A DNA stretch of 64,000 nt from Norana najaformis (Eukaryota; Annelida; Clitellata; Crassiclitellata; Hormogastridae). The stretch lies in NCBI GenBank assembly GCA_964023275.1, contig OZ029918.1, forward strand, positions 30,078,704 through 30,142,703, read 5' to 3'. The notes below the pieces were generated by a model. That model was given only the letters and a program-made list of their open reading frames with translations. It was not told where the DNA came from and searched no databases. Position numbers and translations under genes: made by a program. Shown piece by piece: positions 11,845 through 25,700 of the stretch. Each line of letters starts with the position of its first letter. Positions within the stretch are counted from its first letter, which is position 1.

Positions 11845-12015
11845 TCTACCGCCACCGTATGGCAGCCTCGGCCCCGCTCATTTTTTAATGAATTAATCGG
11901 GTGAGCTCCTTCACCACCTCTGCCCGTTTGAATGGGCACCAGCCATTTAAGGTCCCCTTGTACGGACCGTGCCAGCCCAAGATCAAAGTCTCTGAAATGC
12001 GCCACGATCGGTGGG
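11845..12015 (-). mobile_element. SINE remnant, family with conserved central block
   Basis: The reverse strand carries CCCATTCAAACGGGCAG, GTACGGTCCGT-like and CATTAAAAAATGAGCGGGGC-like words in the same order as the copies at 42275-42405 and 49715-50510. The tRNA-like head is lost. Confidence 0.7.
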
Positions 12016-12970
12016 GTTCATATTATTAGCGGCCACTCCTGTTACGCTTTAGCCTATACAGGTGATGTTGGTATGCCGGCAGGTCTGCCTGGCATAAAAC
12101 AAAGCCACTGGCTACCGAAAGTCTTCAAAATTCGTTGATTTTCATTAGTAACAACCAAAAATTCAGGTGTTTGCATCTCGGTCTCAACACCCTTTCCTCC
12201 TAAGACCGATATTCGTCATCGGAGGCTGATAGCGACATTTGAGAGTCTGTCACTTCTGCAAAAAATACATTATGCAGGTTTAAATGTGACCTGAGGTTGC
12301 CTCAGAGCAGGTATTGTTTCGGAAACAAAGCATTTTGCCAGTTTCTTAATCGAGAACAAATAACATCTCGAGCTAGCTCAAGCCTATAAAAGGACTTTAA
12401 TATACGTCATAGATTCACTGTCATTATAAAGAAGTCTTCGACATTACTGCCAATTCTCAAGAGAATCCAGGATTTCCATGGGTTTTCTTCCGTATGCATG
12501 AGTTGGCAGCAAAACTTCATATTCCGAAATATGTCAAATAAGGCCTAAACCTTATGTCTAGATGTCAGCTGGCGATTTGTGTTTGGCAGCAAAGAAGGAT
12601 GCAAACTATCATTGGCAGAGGCGAAATTTTGAGGAAAATCTTCCATGGGCGATAGTCTGAACCAGTTGAGGGCGAGTTCCATTTCCCCAACAACTCTGAC
12701 CCTGGCTACGTCGTAGGTTTGTAGTTAGGGATATAAGTTTTGATGATATACATATATTTTGAGGGATAAATCTGGTATATAGGCCTATAATATTATAAAA
12801 ACATGCATGGATGCCGGTATATGCATAGGCTACATGCATGTTTGTAGGCTTCAATACTATACAATACATATATATACATATATGTAAGTATATCCACTAG
12901 GCGTGTCGTGTTCTTAAGCTCCAGGGGTGAAGCGGTGGGAGTCTTGAATACCTTCAGCCTTAATTAATTC

Positions 12971-13050
12971 AAGCGGCGACGATTGAACCCGACACCCGGG
13001 TAAGTGCCAGTCGCACGCCGTTAATTCCGTTGCGACCATTGACCTACACG
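12971..13050 (-). mobile_element. tRNA-derived SINE head
   Basis: On the minus strand an A-box-like TAGGTCAATGGTCGC is followed about 45 bp later by a B-box-like GGGTTCAATCG. No acceptor stem can pair, so it is a SINE head rather than a tRNA gene. Confidence 0.5.
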
Positions 13051-14299
13051 AAAGCATTAAGATTCCCAGGGTCGCTATTCTGTGCTTCCACCCTTCCTCC
13101 GCTAATTTGCTTTAAAACGGAGGGCCATAAATACGGCCCTATAATAAGTCCATAGAGGTCTCAATTCAGAACACCAGTTCAACATATGCTCGGAATCTAC
13201 CTCGTTTCACCTTATTCGGACATTTAATGCCACGTTTACACTTTATTTAAACTACGTTTCAGCGAGGCCTCGATGAGGACTCAAACGGAATTTCTGGAAT
13301 ACAACAGCTTACAGTTAGACATTTATTACATGTCTAAATCAATTGATTAAGCGTACAGGCCCATTTGCTTTTATAAATTAATTTTCGCGTTAATTAATTC
13401 ATTTAATTTTAAATTTAAAGTCGCGTGTTGGCTTATTCTGCGAGGACTACACAGCTCTAGTATAGGCCTATAGGCCTAAGTCAGTTGGGTTGCTGGCTTG
13501 ATTCCGAGCATATATTCAGCATTTTGACGTTCATCGTCTTTGATGCGAAACTGCCGTTAAATAAATTAATATCGTGTTCACGTAAGGCAGAGGCTAAGTT
13601 GTCTTACCCGAATGAGGTCCTGATGTGGCACAAAGGCCAGGCTAACTACATTGACCTTAGGTTGCATGGTTCAATAGATACGTTGGACGTTGTCACAAAT
13701 TGGAGCGGCAAGAGGACAGGATTTGTGGAAGAAGAGTACTTTCAGCTTTGATTGAAAAACCCGAGTGATATTAGGCCTCCATCACATAGTACAGTATATC
13801 TATAGGCTATATCAAAACATAAAAGTGCGCGTGATGTTCAATCAAGAGTGGCTTACAAAACTTAAAAGAATATGCGAGATCCGACAAGTTTAGGTCTACG
13901 ATAGCTAGCTAATATCATGTATGAACTTCTATCGCGCAAATTTCTAATGCATGTGGTCCAAGCCTGCTCAATTTCGAGGTCATTCAGAGACAAAATCACA
14001 TATTTTTAAGGACGCAGTAATCTTCAGTCTTATGGCTTGCATGTTACCTACACAATATTCCATAGTATAAACTTTTAGGGCATATTAGGATCGAAATGCT
14101 GGCGTGGTCTGATGGTATTTTAGCGATACAAATCATCCGGTTAAGTATGTATAAGACACATATGCACACGCAAACTGAAAGCTATACTGAATGACTTTAA
14201 AACCTTCATGTTGAAGGATTGACATAAGGCTTTACTATTATTCAGTATACTGCTTTAGACAATTATAAATGCGCTACAAAACTGATTATTGTGTCATTC

Positions 14300-14596
14300 T
14301 ATACAGGCACGTGTTGTTTTGTCTCACTTCCGTCTTCCGATTGGCTCTAAGGAAATACAAATTATTAATTCTGAGTATTCCTATTGGACAAGTTCAACTC
14401 AGTGGCCAGCCGCCATCGTGATTGACGCAAGCGCCTAATTTAAATTTACCGAAAGCAGTTGGCTGAGAATAGCCACGTGACCAACGGTTACCGCCACTAA
14501 TACGAGTGACAGCTTTTCGGTTTATTTGTTTCTAAGTTGAAAGTTTTAAACTGATTTAAGTGTTGCATTATAAAACAAGAAAACATATTTTGGAAA
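14300..14596 (+). promoter_or_regulatory. Putative WEE1 promoter / 5' UTR region
   Basis: The 300 bp before the WEE1 start hold two ATTGG words (inverted CCAAT) at 14340-14344 and 14383-14387, two CACGTG E-boxes at 14308-14313 and 14474-14479, and a Myb-like CCAACGGTTA at 14481-14490. CCAAT plus Myb-type sites are common in cell-cycle gene promoters; that they are used here is inference. There is no clear TATA box. Confidence 0.45.
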
Positions 14597-17500
14597 ATGC
14601 CGATGTTCACACTACATGGGCCGCGCGACGGTATGATGAAAAATATTGCGAAGGCGATTAATTTCGACGAGGAATCGGATAATGAAGCGTCGGAAATCAA
14701 GACGAACGGTCACCTCGTGCATTGCGGCGACTGTTCCATGCACTGCCCTGATGAATCGACACCGCCAAATCACGAGGCGCATGGTAGGTCGTCTCCGATT
14801 TGGGATTCAGGAGTCGGAAGTCCAACCCCAGGATCGAGTCCCTGTAGGCGCACGAAAGCGCCCGCTCGACGACTCGGATTGTCGCCCATAAGGTTTTCGC
14901 TGGACGACGACAAAGGGAAAGTTATGGCGACTGACACTCCAAAAACAACTTTCATTTCCATGAACGAGTCTGGAATTGGTACGTTACCCGCAACACCGGT
15001 TGAAGATCCATTTCACGTGTCGATGTATACGCCTTCTTTGCCTGCCTACACTCCCCTTCGTACTCCAAGCCTTCAGCAAAGCTTGAGGCGAATGAGAATT
15101 AGTGATGGTTTACAATCACCGAAAAAATATTGTAGAAATATGTCCAAGTTCCGAAAGTTAAAAAATCTGACATCAACTGTAAAAGGAAAATCTACTGGAC
15201 TCGAAAACGGCGAGCTGATCCAGAGGGAGGACGATCCACAAACCAACGTTAATCCATTTGCTTTTACTACAGAGTCCACAAAAAGAGTGGGACTAAAAAG
15301 AGTTCGGGAAGAATTTGAAAGGTGAGCTAACTGATCATGAAATTGGCTTTAGAATTTTAAAATATTATACAGTGTTGGGTGATTTTTCATTTAAGCGATC
15401 TAAATCGTGTAAAGCACAGTACTTTATCATGACAATTGGAATTACGGATGCTAAAGCAAAATCTTAACCAATGTAGGCACTTTTCTCGAAATTCATATTG
15501 CAGTGGCTACAAAATAATTATGCGACAGGTCTGATTTAGTGCATTTCGACTTGACTGATGCTTTGTGCATTATGATAAATTTTGCAACTACAGTAGCATA
15601 AATAGTGGGCTGCAGTACTGTAACAGCTCTGTAGATGTCGTTACATTAGATTCTTGATCTTTTTCAATGTTCTGCCCACAGGAAAGTCCTGGAATCCAAC
15701 AATGCCTTTCCTCTCTGTTATGTGCCATTAACTTAACTTCTTTGTAGCTGCATCTGCTTCCTTCATCCATCTTCCAGTCCAGTGGCGTTGTTTTTGGCCT
15801 TCCTGCAGCTTTCTTTCCTTCAAATCATCCTTCAAAAATTGTCTTCAAGAGGGAATTCCCACAAAGCACTTGACCAATTCAGCTCATTTGTCCTTTATTG
15901 TGTCTTTCTGTCGCTTTATTTTCTTGTAAATCACCGAATGCAAAACCTTGTTTGTTTCATGATCTTTCCAGTTGATTTTGGCCAGTTTTTTCCATTTCCA
16001 CATTTCAAATGCCTCCAGGTTCTCAACTTATAACTTTCTGTTACATTAGATTAGAAAATACTAATTATACCAGTTTAGTAGGTTTTCGTATAACTTTTGT
16101 CTATCTTCTAGATGTTGCGTGAAGACTTCCCAGATAAATGTAGTTATGCCTTGAATCTTATTTCACCTGTATAAAAATTGTATATTCAATTCCAAGAACT
16201 ATTGTGGGCCATTGGCCTTGCTTCATCATTAGCAAGACCTTCAGAAAGCTATAGATAACCAGAAAAAGCCTAAATTAAATCAGCCTTGGACCACTTCATC
16301 ACACAACCTAGTTAAGGATAATTTTGTATAGTGTCAAATGTAGTATCATAAATGTGTTAAAAGTAGTTTAGCTTACTGGTTTAATTTTATTATATTTCTG
16401 TTTGTGGTTTCAAATATTCCCCCAAATTTATGTTTAGCCTTGTGAAGTTGAACGGCTTAAATCTTTTTTGAGTTCATGGTTGCATATCATTGAAAGTCTT
16501 AAACTAAAAAAAATAGGCTTTCCTCTTGTAAAGAGTAATTTGCATGCTTATATCGTCAATGTATTCATGTTTTTCATTTACACTGTACCCTACTTATTCT
16601 GCTAAAATGGTCAGGTAGGGAAATTATAAATTTAAATCGGCTTTAATCCTGTTGCTTGAAAACTATTTTTAAACCTGGCTTTTAATTGAGGCTCAAAATA
16701 TATGGTTAGAACATTATTCTAAAGAAAGGACAAAGTAGATTTCACCCCAGTTATTACGTTACTGTACTTGCAAAATTTCTGATTGCCTTGCATAAAATTT
16801 TCAGGTCGTTAGATGGCTTTTCAACAATGGAATGCATAGAAGAAGAAGATAGGCCTCGCAAAAAGTTGGCTCTACGAAATATCAACACATCCCGGCTAAG
16901 AGAAGAGTTTCACGTTGTTTGTAGCATAGGAGATGGCCAGTTTGGAAGCGTCTACAAATGCATCAATCGAATGGATGGCTGTACTTATGCCATTAAGAGA
17001 TCAAAAGTTCCTGTAGCTGGCAGTGCACTTGAGTACGTATAAGATTCTTCTGTTTAAATATTTGCTTAATATTGAGCACTGAAGATTTTGTGTGTATTAT
17101 TTCTTTTTGTAACTAAAGTTTTGTTAAATTCCTTAATCCTAAATTTTTGTATTCATTTTGTTGGTTATCAGTGATAACCTTGAATTTGCTTGTACCTTAT
17201 AGTCTAAGTAATGTTTCTTTATCATATTTTCAAATGTGTTTACAAGATTGCTGAATGTCTGTAATAAGATAGAAGTACGTTACATATGCACTACACATAA
17301 CTTAATTAAATTCTCTAATCCTAAATTTGTATAACCTTTCTACTGTTTATTAATGATATTTTTGAATTTGTGTGTTCCCTGAGTTCTAAATGATTTTCTA
17401 TATTATGCAAACATACATACACAATTTTGTATGTTGTTCAATGTCTGTGATAAGATAGGAAAGGGTCTGGAGTAAAAAAATAGCAGAAACATTCTGACCC

Positions 17501-20500
17501 CAGTAGCTAACAAATTCTAATGACAAGCTTATGTTTAGTGATCAGATTTTTACACTGATGAATTGCACTTGGCTATAGGTTATCTTAATTTTATCAGATT
17601 ATCTTAGTCGTCATAAGTAACTTATGGTTGTTTGCTTGACATTTGAAATTTAAAAACATTACAGTATGGCATATTTAAGCGCCACTTAAAGCATTTCATA
17701 TTTACACCGGTTGGTGACAACTTTTGGTTATTCTTCATTGTAGAAGGAATGCCCTTAACGAAGTCTATGCACATGCCGTCTTGGGAAAGCACGTTCACAT
17801 AGTCGGCTATTATTCAGCCTGGGCAGAACACGATCACATGTTTATACAGAATGAATACTGCAATGGTAATATTTCATTTTAAAGAACATTTTAATTGAAT
17901 TTTATATTTAATTCAACCATTTATATGCAGTCTTTCCGTGATGGGTTATGTAATCTTAATAAACATTAGCACTACAGTATTTTATACAAATTTTGTATTG
18001 AAAAATTATTATAATTGTTCCAAAATGATTGAGCATATATTTATTATTTATAAATTATTCATGTGCATGTGTGTTTGAAAGTTTTAGGCATTTAAAGCTG
18101 TTTGATTCAGCGTGAATTACAGGTCAGCGTTTTGCCAGTCTGGTGTAATTTGTCAGTAATTCATGACAGATATTTATTGGTGTTGTTTGTGTATTTTATT
18201 TAAGGTGGAAGCTTGTCGAGGGTATTGTGTGATAATCGAATGAAGGGAAAGACGTTCATGGAGTTGGAACTAAAGCAACTTATGTGTCAGCTAATTCATG
18301 GTCTTCAGTACATCCATTCACACGATCTAGCACATCTAGACCTCAAGCCAGACAATATCTTTATCTCGATAGACAAAAGCAACTCATTCATGCAAGACAG
18401 TTTCTGTGAAGGCCTGGAGGATGAAACGCTGTCTCCTATCACGTACAAAATTGGTTTGTTTAATCATGTTTCTTTTAGAATGGGTGCTTTTAAATTTTTA
18501 ATTTACTTTCATGTCACACAGCTTTATAAGTTTGGATATTAAGAGAATGCCTCACTATGGCTAGTCATTAGATTTGACCATTTTGTATTGATTTTGTTTG
18601 CATTATACAAACTGTTGTAACATGTATTCTCTGCTTTGAAATATGGTCATATTGACAAAGAAAAGCTATTTTATTAGAGGATATTTGGATGGCAAAAAAG
18701 GATATTTTTAGCAAGCTTCAAGCCTTGTGTTATTCATGGAAAGCCCATCGAACAATAATAAAGAACAGAATATTCTGTATTGCTGTTAGGTGATTTTGGA
18801 ATGGTGACATCGATTTCTAATCCGGCTGACATTGAAGAAGGCGATAGTCGCTATCTTCCTAAAGAAGTTCTTCATGAAGACTACTGCCATTTACAAAAAG
18901 CTGATATCTTTTCACTAGCACTCACTGTCTATGAAGCAGTAAGTAAACAATGAAGTTCATGTGCTACTTGTGTGAAAACCCATTATTTAATGGGGTGTGT
19001 TTTCAGAGCAATACTTCGAAACCTTTAAAATTACTAAACTGCTTTTTAAAAATACTACACCTGAAGTTTATTTACAAGTTTTCAAGGGATTTTGTTATCC
19101 TGGTGCCTTCTAACATTTCTTAGTTATACTGGAGATATTTGCTGAAATATTCCATAGTGATGGCAGCATGTTATGGGATTCTTGTGTGTGAAAACGATTC
19201 CTCAGTTTTTCTTATTCTTGGCAGTTTGCCAGTAACGAACAAGTGCTTATAAAAAATTTTTTGATTGCTTGTTTTTGTGGTAAATGCCGTGTGCAAAATT
19301 CTGCCTTTAGGCCTGAAGGCATAATCACATATTATGCCAAGGAAACAATTTTTGCTGCAAAGTTCAAAAACAAAGCAATTTTAAGGGTGCTGTACAGAGG
19401 CATTGTGATAATACAGGATAGTTTTTCAGATTGTTTTGAACTTACTGTTGGAATTTAAAATGAGTTTCCTAACATGATGTGTTTAATTTGTAGGGAAGTG
19501 GTCTAGAGCTACCACAGAATGGCCCTTTATGGCACAAACTGCGTGATGATGGCCTTCCAAACATGTTGCATGTCTCAGTTGACTTCAACAGCTTACTAAG
19601 GGTATGAGTATTTTAACAAATCCATAAACTGGTGCCTGCTTAAAAACTACATTTGGCAACCAAATCATATCTGGAAATTTCTGACCCCTTAATTAATATC
19701 CCTTAATTTGTGAACAATCTTCTGCTCAACTACTTATGTCTTTGGCTTGAAACTGCTTTTTGTGGTCTTAAGTCTAAGTGCCTGCATGTTGTGAAATTTG
19801 AATTGTATAAACTTAAAAATCCTGTTTTTGTTTTTTATGTATCGTGATGCATTGCTACCCCTTAGGGATTTTGTCTTAAACATACCTGCAAGAGCTGGTT
19901 ATTCCAAATTCTGTATACATTTGGGTACAAGTCACCCCAAGCATAAGTTAATGACCCATATTGGGCCCTTCATCCTCTTGTTTGCACTTATTCGCATCTG
20001 GCATTGCCCTCCCTGCTTTTACACTGCCAAGTGGAGCAAAGGGACCATAGTTACCATTGTATAATTTCAGTTGTTCTTTGGGAGGGGTACTTGATACAGT
20101 CGAGGGACTCTGATAATTACTTATGTATTATAATGCATAAAGGTCCCTCTCTGCCATCTGACCAAAGTTGGTTTTGAAGCACAGCATGTGCTGTAATCAC
20201 TTTCCGGTAAGTGTGTCTGTGTCCTCATGGATGTGTCATGTGGGCTGCTGCAGACATGTCTTGCAATCTTGGCTTGAACCTGGTATAAGGCGACCCCTTT
20301 AATTTGGACTGTCAAATTTTCCTGAATTTCTTGACTTACAGGGTAGTATATACAGAATACTTTTTCATGAGGTGAAGAAATAGTTTACAGATGAAATTCT
20401 AAGTATATATGACCTTTGCTGCATGGTATTGTGTCTTAGGATATGATTGGAGATTCCTGTTTTAGTTTGAAATAACCATTAACTGATGCCTAACATGCAA

Positions 20501-21260
20501 CAGAAGTCTAGATTAGATTATAGGTTTGTAATTTTGGAGTATGGCCAATTGTATCTTGTGAATTTGCAGCTGATGGCCGATGCCAATCCCGTTCTTCGTC
20601 CAAGTGCATCTGAAATCTCACACAGCCACGTTCTTGTGCCTTGTGCAAAAAAGACAAACGAGGAACTTCAGAGAGAACTCGAAGAGCAAAAGTTAAAGAA
20701 TGAACAGCTTCTGAGGTAAGTTGTTGTAGCTGAGCTCATTTCTCTGGTAGTGGTCTTTTTCTAGCAACTTTCTGTAGATTTGTTGCTATATAAGTATGTT
20801 TCTGCACAGTTTAAATGTACAGATTCCAACGCTTCTTTTATGATTACCAGACTTAACTGTAAATGAAGCTACAATGGATAACAAACTCTAGCTGTCCAAC
20901 TATTTTCAACAATAAAATTTATTGCCTTAAAGTGCGTTTTACTACACAGAAAATATACTATGGAATTTTTTCCCAAAATTTCAGTGTAGAAGTCTGTTTA
21001 ACCAAAGCAAATTTCAAAAACTAAAAATCAGCTAACTTGGATTTAAAGACCAAATTCATTGATATTTAAATGGTCACAGTTTCAGTAATCAGTACAGCAT
21101 ATACCGAATAATGGACTGTATGGATTGCAAACTGATCTGCTGTTTTTTATTTAGACAACTTGACAGGCTGAAAGTGATGTTCCAGAGCACAAGCTTCTTG
21201 ACATCCAAGAGAACTCGCCTTGTTGGTCGACGATCCACTCGCACTCAAAGCTCAATCTAA
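14597..21260 (+). CDS. WEE1: WEE1-family protein kinase
   Basis: WEE1 kinases place the inhibitory phosphate on a tyrosine of CDK1 and hold cells before mitosis, acting in the nucleus. Eight coding exons: 14597-15321, 16805-17032, 17744-17865, 18205-18453, 18790-18938, 19494-19601, 20570-20715, 21155-21260. Together they give 1,833 nt, 610 aa. Exon 1 encodes a disordered N terminus rich in SP/TP sites, typical of CDK-regulated WEE1. The kinase domain spans about residues 278-560, with glycine loop GDGQFGSVY at 284-292, lysine 306 in AIKR, the WEE1-type [10 protein letters not shown] and QNEYCNGGSL stretches, catalytic HLDLKPDN with aspartate 404, and DFG at 443-445 where I would expect DLG. 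The tail is a short coiled stretch ([10 protein letters not shown]) plus a basic end. MYT1 is less likely because the N terminus and hinge are WEE1-like and no membrane segment follows. A diverged copy of the last two exons lies at 1036-1840. Confidence 0.95.
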
Positions 21261-22763
21261 TGATCGTGTGATCACAATGTGACAGTCTCGAAATGTTTTC
21301 GTGGAATGGTCAGAAACACATCACTTGGGTCTTTCTATGATTTGCTGTGCACTCGTTTAGTTGAAAAGACAATATCGTGGCTTCTGATAAAGCAGACATT
21401 TATTATGAAAAATGTGATAGCTTTTACAATCTATATTATTTTAACATACGGATTTTTGTGGTAAAAATTTAGCTTTGTGCCTCAAATGGTTCAACCTATG
21501 GCACTAAAAGATGCCATATGCAAAAATTGTTTTTCTTTTCAGTTATTTGTGCCAAGTGTGCTGTTTTCCCATTCCAACTTTCTTGTGTAGCAAGTTCAGG
21601 CGCTGCGAGAAGTACAGAAGATTTTTGTAATTCGTTATTCTGTAGTCGGCATGCTAAGTCTATTTGCAGTTACACTGTGTAATGTAGCAGATTTTTGTAT
21701 AGTTTGAAGTTAAAAAAGGCAACGGTCAACTATTAGTGTAGGATGTTGAGAATAAATTATATGTAAATGAGTCGACTAGAGGCACTTGAATATTGCTAAA
21801 TGAATGCATGGTCATCCTTAAACGGTGTGAGAAAGCCTTAGTTAAGATTTTGCATCTGGTTGGAAACTGATTTTCTGACACACCATCTTCTGGTGGTATC
21901 AAATAATGCTTTGTTACTGAAAGGCTGTAGTAAATCAACAGAATTTTGTCCCCAAAAGGCAGTCGTGTGTGACAGCTATTCTGAACTGAATGCACGGCTT
22001 TCCCCATGTAATTCATTTTCTGAAAACCTACATTTACTAATTTTTGCTTCAGTTTTAGATTAAGTAGCTAGATTAAGGTTGCCTGATGTTTGACTTTTCA
22101 ATAGCAAGATGATGGTTGAAATTGTAAGAAATGATTTATTGTTGGGGTCGTTGAAACAGATGAATGCATTTCCATCAGTGTTCTCCAACAGTTCAAAGGC
22201 TGAAGGAGTTATTTTAAATATGTTCAGCAGAAATTTGTTCCATACAAATTATATCTAACAAGTTAGTAGTATTTCAGATAGGTGCTTAAACCATGGAATT
22301 TCAAAACATTTAGCTTTCTAATGCCAAAAGATTTATGCTTACGTGTGTTGCTTGAAACCAGCTGGAGACGGCTAAATTAGAATCTACGTTTATTCCGAGA
22401 GCTGAATTGTACTGTTTGTTTCTTGATGGTCTTGAATTATTAAAGTTTTCTTTCTTAAATATTTCTACCTTATTTTAATCCCATGATTGCACATTTCAGT
22501 CTTGGTTAGTGATGCTCAGACTGCCACCCTCCTTATTCTCTTAACTTCTGGACTGCGGGCTTCTAGAGCATGTCAACATTAACAGTGGTCTAGCTTCAAA
22601 CTTAATGTAGATGAAAAACACATGCATACACTGATGCAGTTCATATTACTGTTCCAGCAATACAAGGAAAATTTTAAATGGTGCAAAATGTTGCATTGCT
22701 AAGACATGGTTGAAAGATGCAGTTCAGTGCAATAGCTCTTCAGCTAATATGCTGGGCAGTTGG
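21261..22763. other. WEE1 3' UTR and convergent spacer to MRPL21
   Basis: AT-rich and non-coding. It should hold the 3' UTR of WEE1 on the plus strand and that of MRPL21 on the minus strand. Minus-strand AATAAA candidates lie at 22387-22392 and 22135-22140. If MRPL21 uses the second while WEE1 reads beyond 21756, the two transcripts could overlap tail to tail. Confidence 0.5.
21751..21756 (+). promoter_or_regulatory. WEE1 poly(A) signal candidate
   Basis: Canonical AATAAA about 490 bp after the WEE1 stop codon. It is the first canonical hexamer I see in the 3' flank. Confidence 0.45.
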
Positions 22764-25700
22764 CTACGACTGGTCAAGAGCAGCTACGTCGATGTCATTG
22801 ATTCGTAGAACAGTCAGCGACTCTTTACGAACTGCAATAAACAGCAAAAAGGCTAAATAATGAATGCAGCGCAAATCGTTTAACATAAAACACAAGGGAC
22901 TAGTGTCGACAATTTGTGTTAACCAAATTTTGTCTTAAACTTTTAATTTCAGTTTTTAATTATTTGATAGCATTGAGCATATTACCCATAAAAGAGTGCA
23001 TGCATTTAAAACAAACTACACAAATTCATTTAACTCTTAAGAGGTAATTAATTTAAAAGATATTGAAAGACGAAACTAAAAAGTTTAAAGAGTCTAGGCC
23101 TACTTTAAATATCGAAGTTAATGAAAGAAAGTTCAACTGTCCAGATGGCACTGCAATCAGAAGATGAGTCATAACAAAGAGAAAGGATAATAGTAAACAG
23201 CAAGCATACTTGTTCTAGTTCTCATATCTACTCAGAATAAATAGCAGCCTGTGATCTGGCTGCTGTTTTTTCTGAGTAGATATCTTGAACAGCTGATATA
23301 TCTATATAGTAAAAGACTTAGATTCCTGCATGGTTTGTGTTTCGACTTTAGAACAATGTGCAGTGCCAGGCAACCATGGCCATCTTGACCTAGTAATGTT
23401 TGAAAACTGTTCTCTTGCTGAGGGCGGCCTTGGAGTGCTACCGAGTAGAAATCATGAAGGGCTCCATATAAATTAAAATAAAGGATTTTACAAAACAGAA
23501 ATGTGCATTTTTAATAGAAGACTAGAAACCAAGTTTCTCCATTCCTGCCAAACAAAATTCTTAAATCAACAACTTAAAAGTAAATAAAAGCCAGAATTAA
23601 TTTCTAACAGACTCTTGAAAACCACAGAAAACATCCTATTACAATATGCAAAATGAAAGCAAAACTTAAAAACATTTAAAAAAAAGAAAAGGATTAGACA
23701 GGAAAAACCAGAAATACCACTTACGTCTGAAAACACGATGGTTCGCTCGTTTGTGATACCAGAACATAATTTGCGTGTGTGATAACGTTTTTTCTAATAC
23801 AGTTGCTTCAACTCGCACCTGGTTGGCACTAGGATCAACAGCACAAGACGTATAATTATCAACAGCACAAGACGTACTGCACATCATCAGCACAAACAAG
23901 TTTATTAACTGCAGCCAAATATCTATGTTTGTATACATGTAAAATGCATTTTACTTCATCTCACTGGACATGGATTTAAAAAATTTTATTCTCATTTCAA
24001 CAGCTTTTCCTGAATTAAGCTCTCACTTCAACAATCACACATCAGTTATAGGAAATCTGGAAATATATAACACATCATATAAAGTACACAACGGTATGTA
24101 CAACCAACCCAAACAGTATAGTGGGAACATTTGGGAAGAATAACGAGTAAAAAAACAATGTACATTAAGTAAATACAATATCAAACAAGAAATGTAATTA
24201 CCTTTTATATGAACAATATATAGCAGTATACTGTATGTTGATCAACATAAATAAAAATTCAATCAAAACAAAATTTAGTTTCATTCATACTTATGAAACC
24301 AGTTGAAAAGTGTAAAAAATCAGACCCACCTCAGAATTGGTCGACCAACAACAGTAAATTCTGCTCCACCAACCAACAAAACCTAAAAGAAATAAACAAA
24401 ACACGATGTACAAATATTCAGGCAGCAGCAACTACGTCCTTGAGCCGATACGTAAATATAATGATATTTAAACTGCCGTTATAATGCACAAGTTATCAAT
24501 TAATAGTCGATAGCAATCCTTTGGATAAGCCCAGTTGAAGTCAGGCAATGGTAGACAAGCATGTTATCAGCAAATATACGCATGCATTTATCAAGACACA
24601 CTATAGCGCCTTTTAAGTACCTCTCTTAACACTTAAAAAATTTGTTGGCTTTCTGTCGATGCATTTGTGCCTCAGCCATAAGAGCTTTCAAACCTCTGGA
24701 CCATTGGTGGTATAAGAAGCTTGTATACAGAGGCGTGTAAACAAGCTTTACTAGCCTGGATCATCATCTTTAATGCTACCTTATTGAGTCGAATTCGTTC
24801 TCCAACATCTGCTTCAATTGGCTTGTCCAGAATGATAATGTCTTCTGTGGTGATTTTACGCTGTTTTCCCGCCACATGCACGACAGCAAAGAGTCGACCA
24901 GCATTACCTCCTTTCAGCTGTGCATTTATTGCCTCTGGAACACCTATGACTGAAAAAAGCACAAATTTACGCTGTATAAAAATGACAGAAACTCAAAACC
25001 ATGCTTTATAGGTAAAAAGGGCTCATTTGCATCTGTCTAAAGTTACACATAGGAACATCTCTGTATAATGTTCCCTTTGGGGCTGTTATCTGGTGCCATG
25101 CCATAACAAGGAAGCATTATAAATATATAGCAATCTCAGGTTGAATGAGATTTTGGGTTCACGTTCCCGTGTTTTATCAGAAAAAGCAGAGCAGCCTTTG
25201 AGCTAACTTTGATACTCATGTTTATACCTTCAGTTTCTTCTATGCTGAAGGGTGGCAGATGGCTGGTTCTCACCCTTGCTACATGATTTTCCCCAATAAT
25301 AGTGTACAGTCAGCGTACTCATTTATACCCAAGTCCACTAAGGGGTGCCACTGCAACAGAAATCCTGAAATATCTTTCTGTCTTGGTGGGGATTTGAATC
25401 CCTGACATCTGGATTGATGGTCCAGCACACTAACCACTTGACTATTGTGCAATCCATATTACTGCATATCAGAATCAGCATTATGATGATGCAAGTTACA
25501 CAAAGTGTCACGTGTAACTGGCACTAACCTGACAGCTAAAAACTAGCTAAGCTTAAAAGCAATGAATATGAAATTACATGAGAAATGGACAATGCACATA
25601 TCGTTGCTAATTATGTTATCACAAACCTGTGCTAATGTCACTTCCAGCAGATAATTCACTCTGTTTGTCTGTCTGCTGCAAACTTTGCAATGTTGAACTG

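Larger units (their letters stand above)
9619..14299. other. Gene-poor interval upstream of WEE1
   Basis: No exon is supported here. Visible content: a (TA)n tract at 10441-10488, an AT microsatellite followed by (GA)n at about 11174-11213, a minus-strand SINE remnant at 11845-12015, a tRNA-like SINE head at 12971-13050 and scattered TAGGCCTA words. The longest reading frame (13485-13751) shows no domain and no splice context. Confidence 0.6.

Noticed and set aside
13485-13751. 88-codon plus-strand ORF in the gene-poor interval
   Set aside because: No domain, no splice partners and no family resemblance.
24721-25011. 96-codon plus-strand ORF
   Set aside because: Antisense shadow of MRPL21 exon 4, where the minus frame has clear L21 motifs.
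25390-25455. Possible tRNA gene on the minus strand
   Set aside because: A and B boxes are present but no acceptor stem pairs, and a SINE body follows. It is a SINE head.
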